A stretch of 64,000 bases of DNA from Arabidopsis thaliana (taxonomy: Eukaryota > Streptophyta > Magnoliopsida > Brassicales > Brassicaceae), in assembly GCF_000001735.4 (NCBI RefSeq), contig NC_003070.9:6882001-6946000 (forward strand), written 5' to 3'. A program made the translations under genes and the position numbers. Of the stretch, positions 62,869 to 64,000 are shown piece by piece; positions within the stretch are counted from its first letter, which is position 1, and every line of letters begins with the position of its first letter. A model generated the notes under the pieces. That model was not told where the DNA came from. It did no database searches and saw only the letters and a program-made list of their open reading frames with translations.

Positions 62869-63724
62869 TCAAAAAGCCTTTGACATTTCTGTAGCAAAGT
62901 ATAGCTGAACAAAACTGTAATTTTCGCTTCTGAATTTCTGTATTTTGAAGATAAGTTTTTTAGATATGTTATACTAAAAAAAGAGTTCTTTAATCATTAT
63001 CATTTACTTCTTCCCATTATTTTGCTTTAAGTTAAATGACACATTGATATTTATCCATCTAAAAAAAATGTCATTTTCTTTAACTAATTGATAAGGAAAA
63101 AAACAAATGGTTAATGAATTGCCTTCAGTTGACAGCAATCTGTATTTTATGGTAGCTAACCAATCCTTTAACAATATCCAATCTTATTCTTTTATGCATC
63201 TATTTAAACAAAGTAATGGTTTCTTAGGACACTTGAATACTTGAGTCGTTAGTTGATTTTGGGTTGGACTACTAATTCATGAAGGTTATAATGTTACCTC
63301 CAACTCCAAGCCATAAAATATCATGAGAAAAAGAAAAAGAATCTCGATTGAAGATATTTTCAATTTCTATGAAGACAATAGTATGGTTGAGATTTTTACA
63401 ATTTCTATGAAGACAATAGTATGGTTGAGATTTTTTCTTGAAGCCGACCAAAAAAAGGAGAAATCTAGCAGGCTAATGTTTATTCTCTCTTTTCTTTTTG
63501 TCAGAGGCTCATTTGTCAGTAACCATTTGATCAACGGCTAAATCCTATATCCACTAAAATTCAACCACGTCATCAGACATACCAATATACAGCAACACTT
63601 GATTGTAGCTAATAAAAAGATCGTCAACAGAATTAACTCTTTAAATCACTTCTCTGTTATACCTCTCTGTTTCGCTCCCTGAAGAAGAAGAAACAGAGCG
63701 TTCAGATTTCTCTTCAACATAATC
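62869..63724. other. Intergenic DNA between LFNR2 and the thaumatin-like gene
   Basis: It holds the LFNR2 3' UTR, AT-rich DNA and a small tandem duplication at 63362-63436. CCACGTCATCAG near 63565 may be a bZIP-type site upstream of the thaumatin-like gene. Confidence 0.5.
63362..63436 (+). repeat. 38-bp tandem duplication
   Basis: AATTTCTATGAAGACAATAG and the following 18 bp occur twice in a row, identical apart from the end. The period is 38 bp. Confidence 0.9.
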
Positions 63725-64000
63725 ATGGCATTGACCTTCTTCTTCTTGTTATCGAATTTGTTCTTCTCCGGTAAGAATCTGCCTGATCTCACATATTTAA
63801 AGACTCTAATTATTTTTAAATTTCTTCATTTTTTTCAATCTTAGGAGTTATGTCAAGGAGCTTCACATTTTCAAACAAATGCGATTACACAGTGTGGCCG
63901 GGAATTCTATCTAACGCCGGAGTTTCTCCATTACCAACCACCGGCTTCGTCCTCCTGAAAGGCGAGACGCGTACAATCAACGCACCGTCATCATGGGGGG
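63725..64000 (+). CDS. Thaumatin/PR5-like protein, truncated by window end
   Basis: Exon 1 (63725-63770) and the start of exon 2 (from 63845) are seen. They give a signal peptide (about residues 1-19, ALTFFFLLSNLFFSGVMS) and the first thaumatin residues (FTFSNKCDYTVWPGILSNAG). The gene continues past the window. PR5-like proteins are secreted and linked to defence or cell-wall roles. The exact function of this member (probably At1g20030) is not visible here. Confidence 0.9.

Overview
This is plant nuclear DNA, and I recognise it as Arabidopsis thaliana chromosome 1, the stretch from about At1g19850 to At1g20030 (identity from protein recognition, not from a search). The signs are AT-rich intergenic DNA, short GT-AG introns, site II and telo-box promoter motifs, and a familiar gene order: MONOPTEROS/ARF5, a CCCH zinc finger gene, IQD32, an RCC1-repeat gene, the sperm histone H3 gene MGH3, the galactose oxidase RUBY, V-ATPase subunit c, ATP sulfurylase APS2, a kelch F-box gene, GH9B5, HVA22H, an ERD2-like gene, a coiled-coil gene, a Lys/Asp-rich gene, TAF11B, beta-tubulin TUB5, ferredoxin-NADP reductase LFNR2, and the 5' end of a thaumatin-like gene. 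I rebuilt the exon chains by hand. All kept an open frame and ended at the expected stop.

Layout. 1-4.7 kb: AT-rich DNA upstream of ARF5 with no gene I can support. 4.75-9.2 kb: ARF5 (+), with a leader holding seven short uORFs. 9.65-21.8 kb: three minus-strand genes (CCCH zinc finger, IQD32, RCC1 repeats). 23.0-23.8 kb: MGH3 (+). 24.1-24.5 kb: a foldback transposon. 25.0-26.7 kb: RUBY (-). 26.7-31.3 kb: a gene-poor stretch with duplicated blocks and a hAT-type MITE. 31.3-38.3 kb: VHA-c2 (+), APS2 (-), kelch F-box (+), GH9B5 (-). 38.3-43.0 kb: a second gene-poor stretch with tandem duplications and gene relics. 43.0-55.4 kb: HVA22H, a tRNA-like relic, two small genes, the ERD2-like gene, the coiled-coil gene, the Lys/Asp-rich gene and TAF11B. 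56.0-58.5 kb: TUB5 (-). 59.27-59.39 kb: a box C/D snoRNA with its own promoter. 60.85-62.87 kb: LFNR2. 63.7 kb to the end: a truncated thaumatin-like gene.

The genes are independent housekeeping, developmental and cell-wall genes. They form no operon-like pathway, and I see no undescribed multi-gene system. The most informative signals are regulatory or structural: the ARF5 uORFs and its retainable intron 11, two GC-AG introns, the divergent K27 region and DUO1-type promoter motif of MGH3, alternative starts and a decayed miR395 site in APS2, an in-frame stop in the kelch gene, a snoRNA with a 13-nt antisense element to 25S rRNA, and two non-autonomous transposons with clean target-site duplications.
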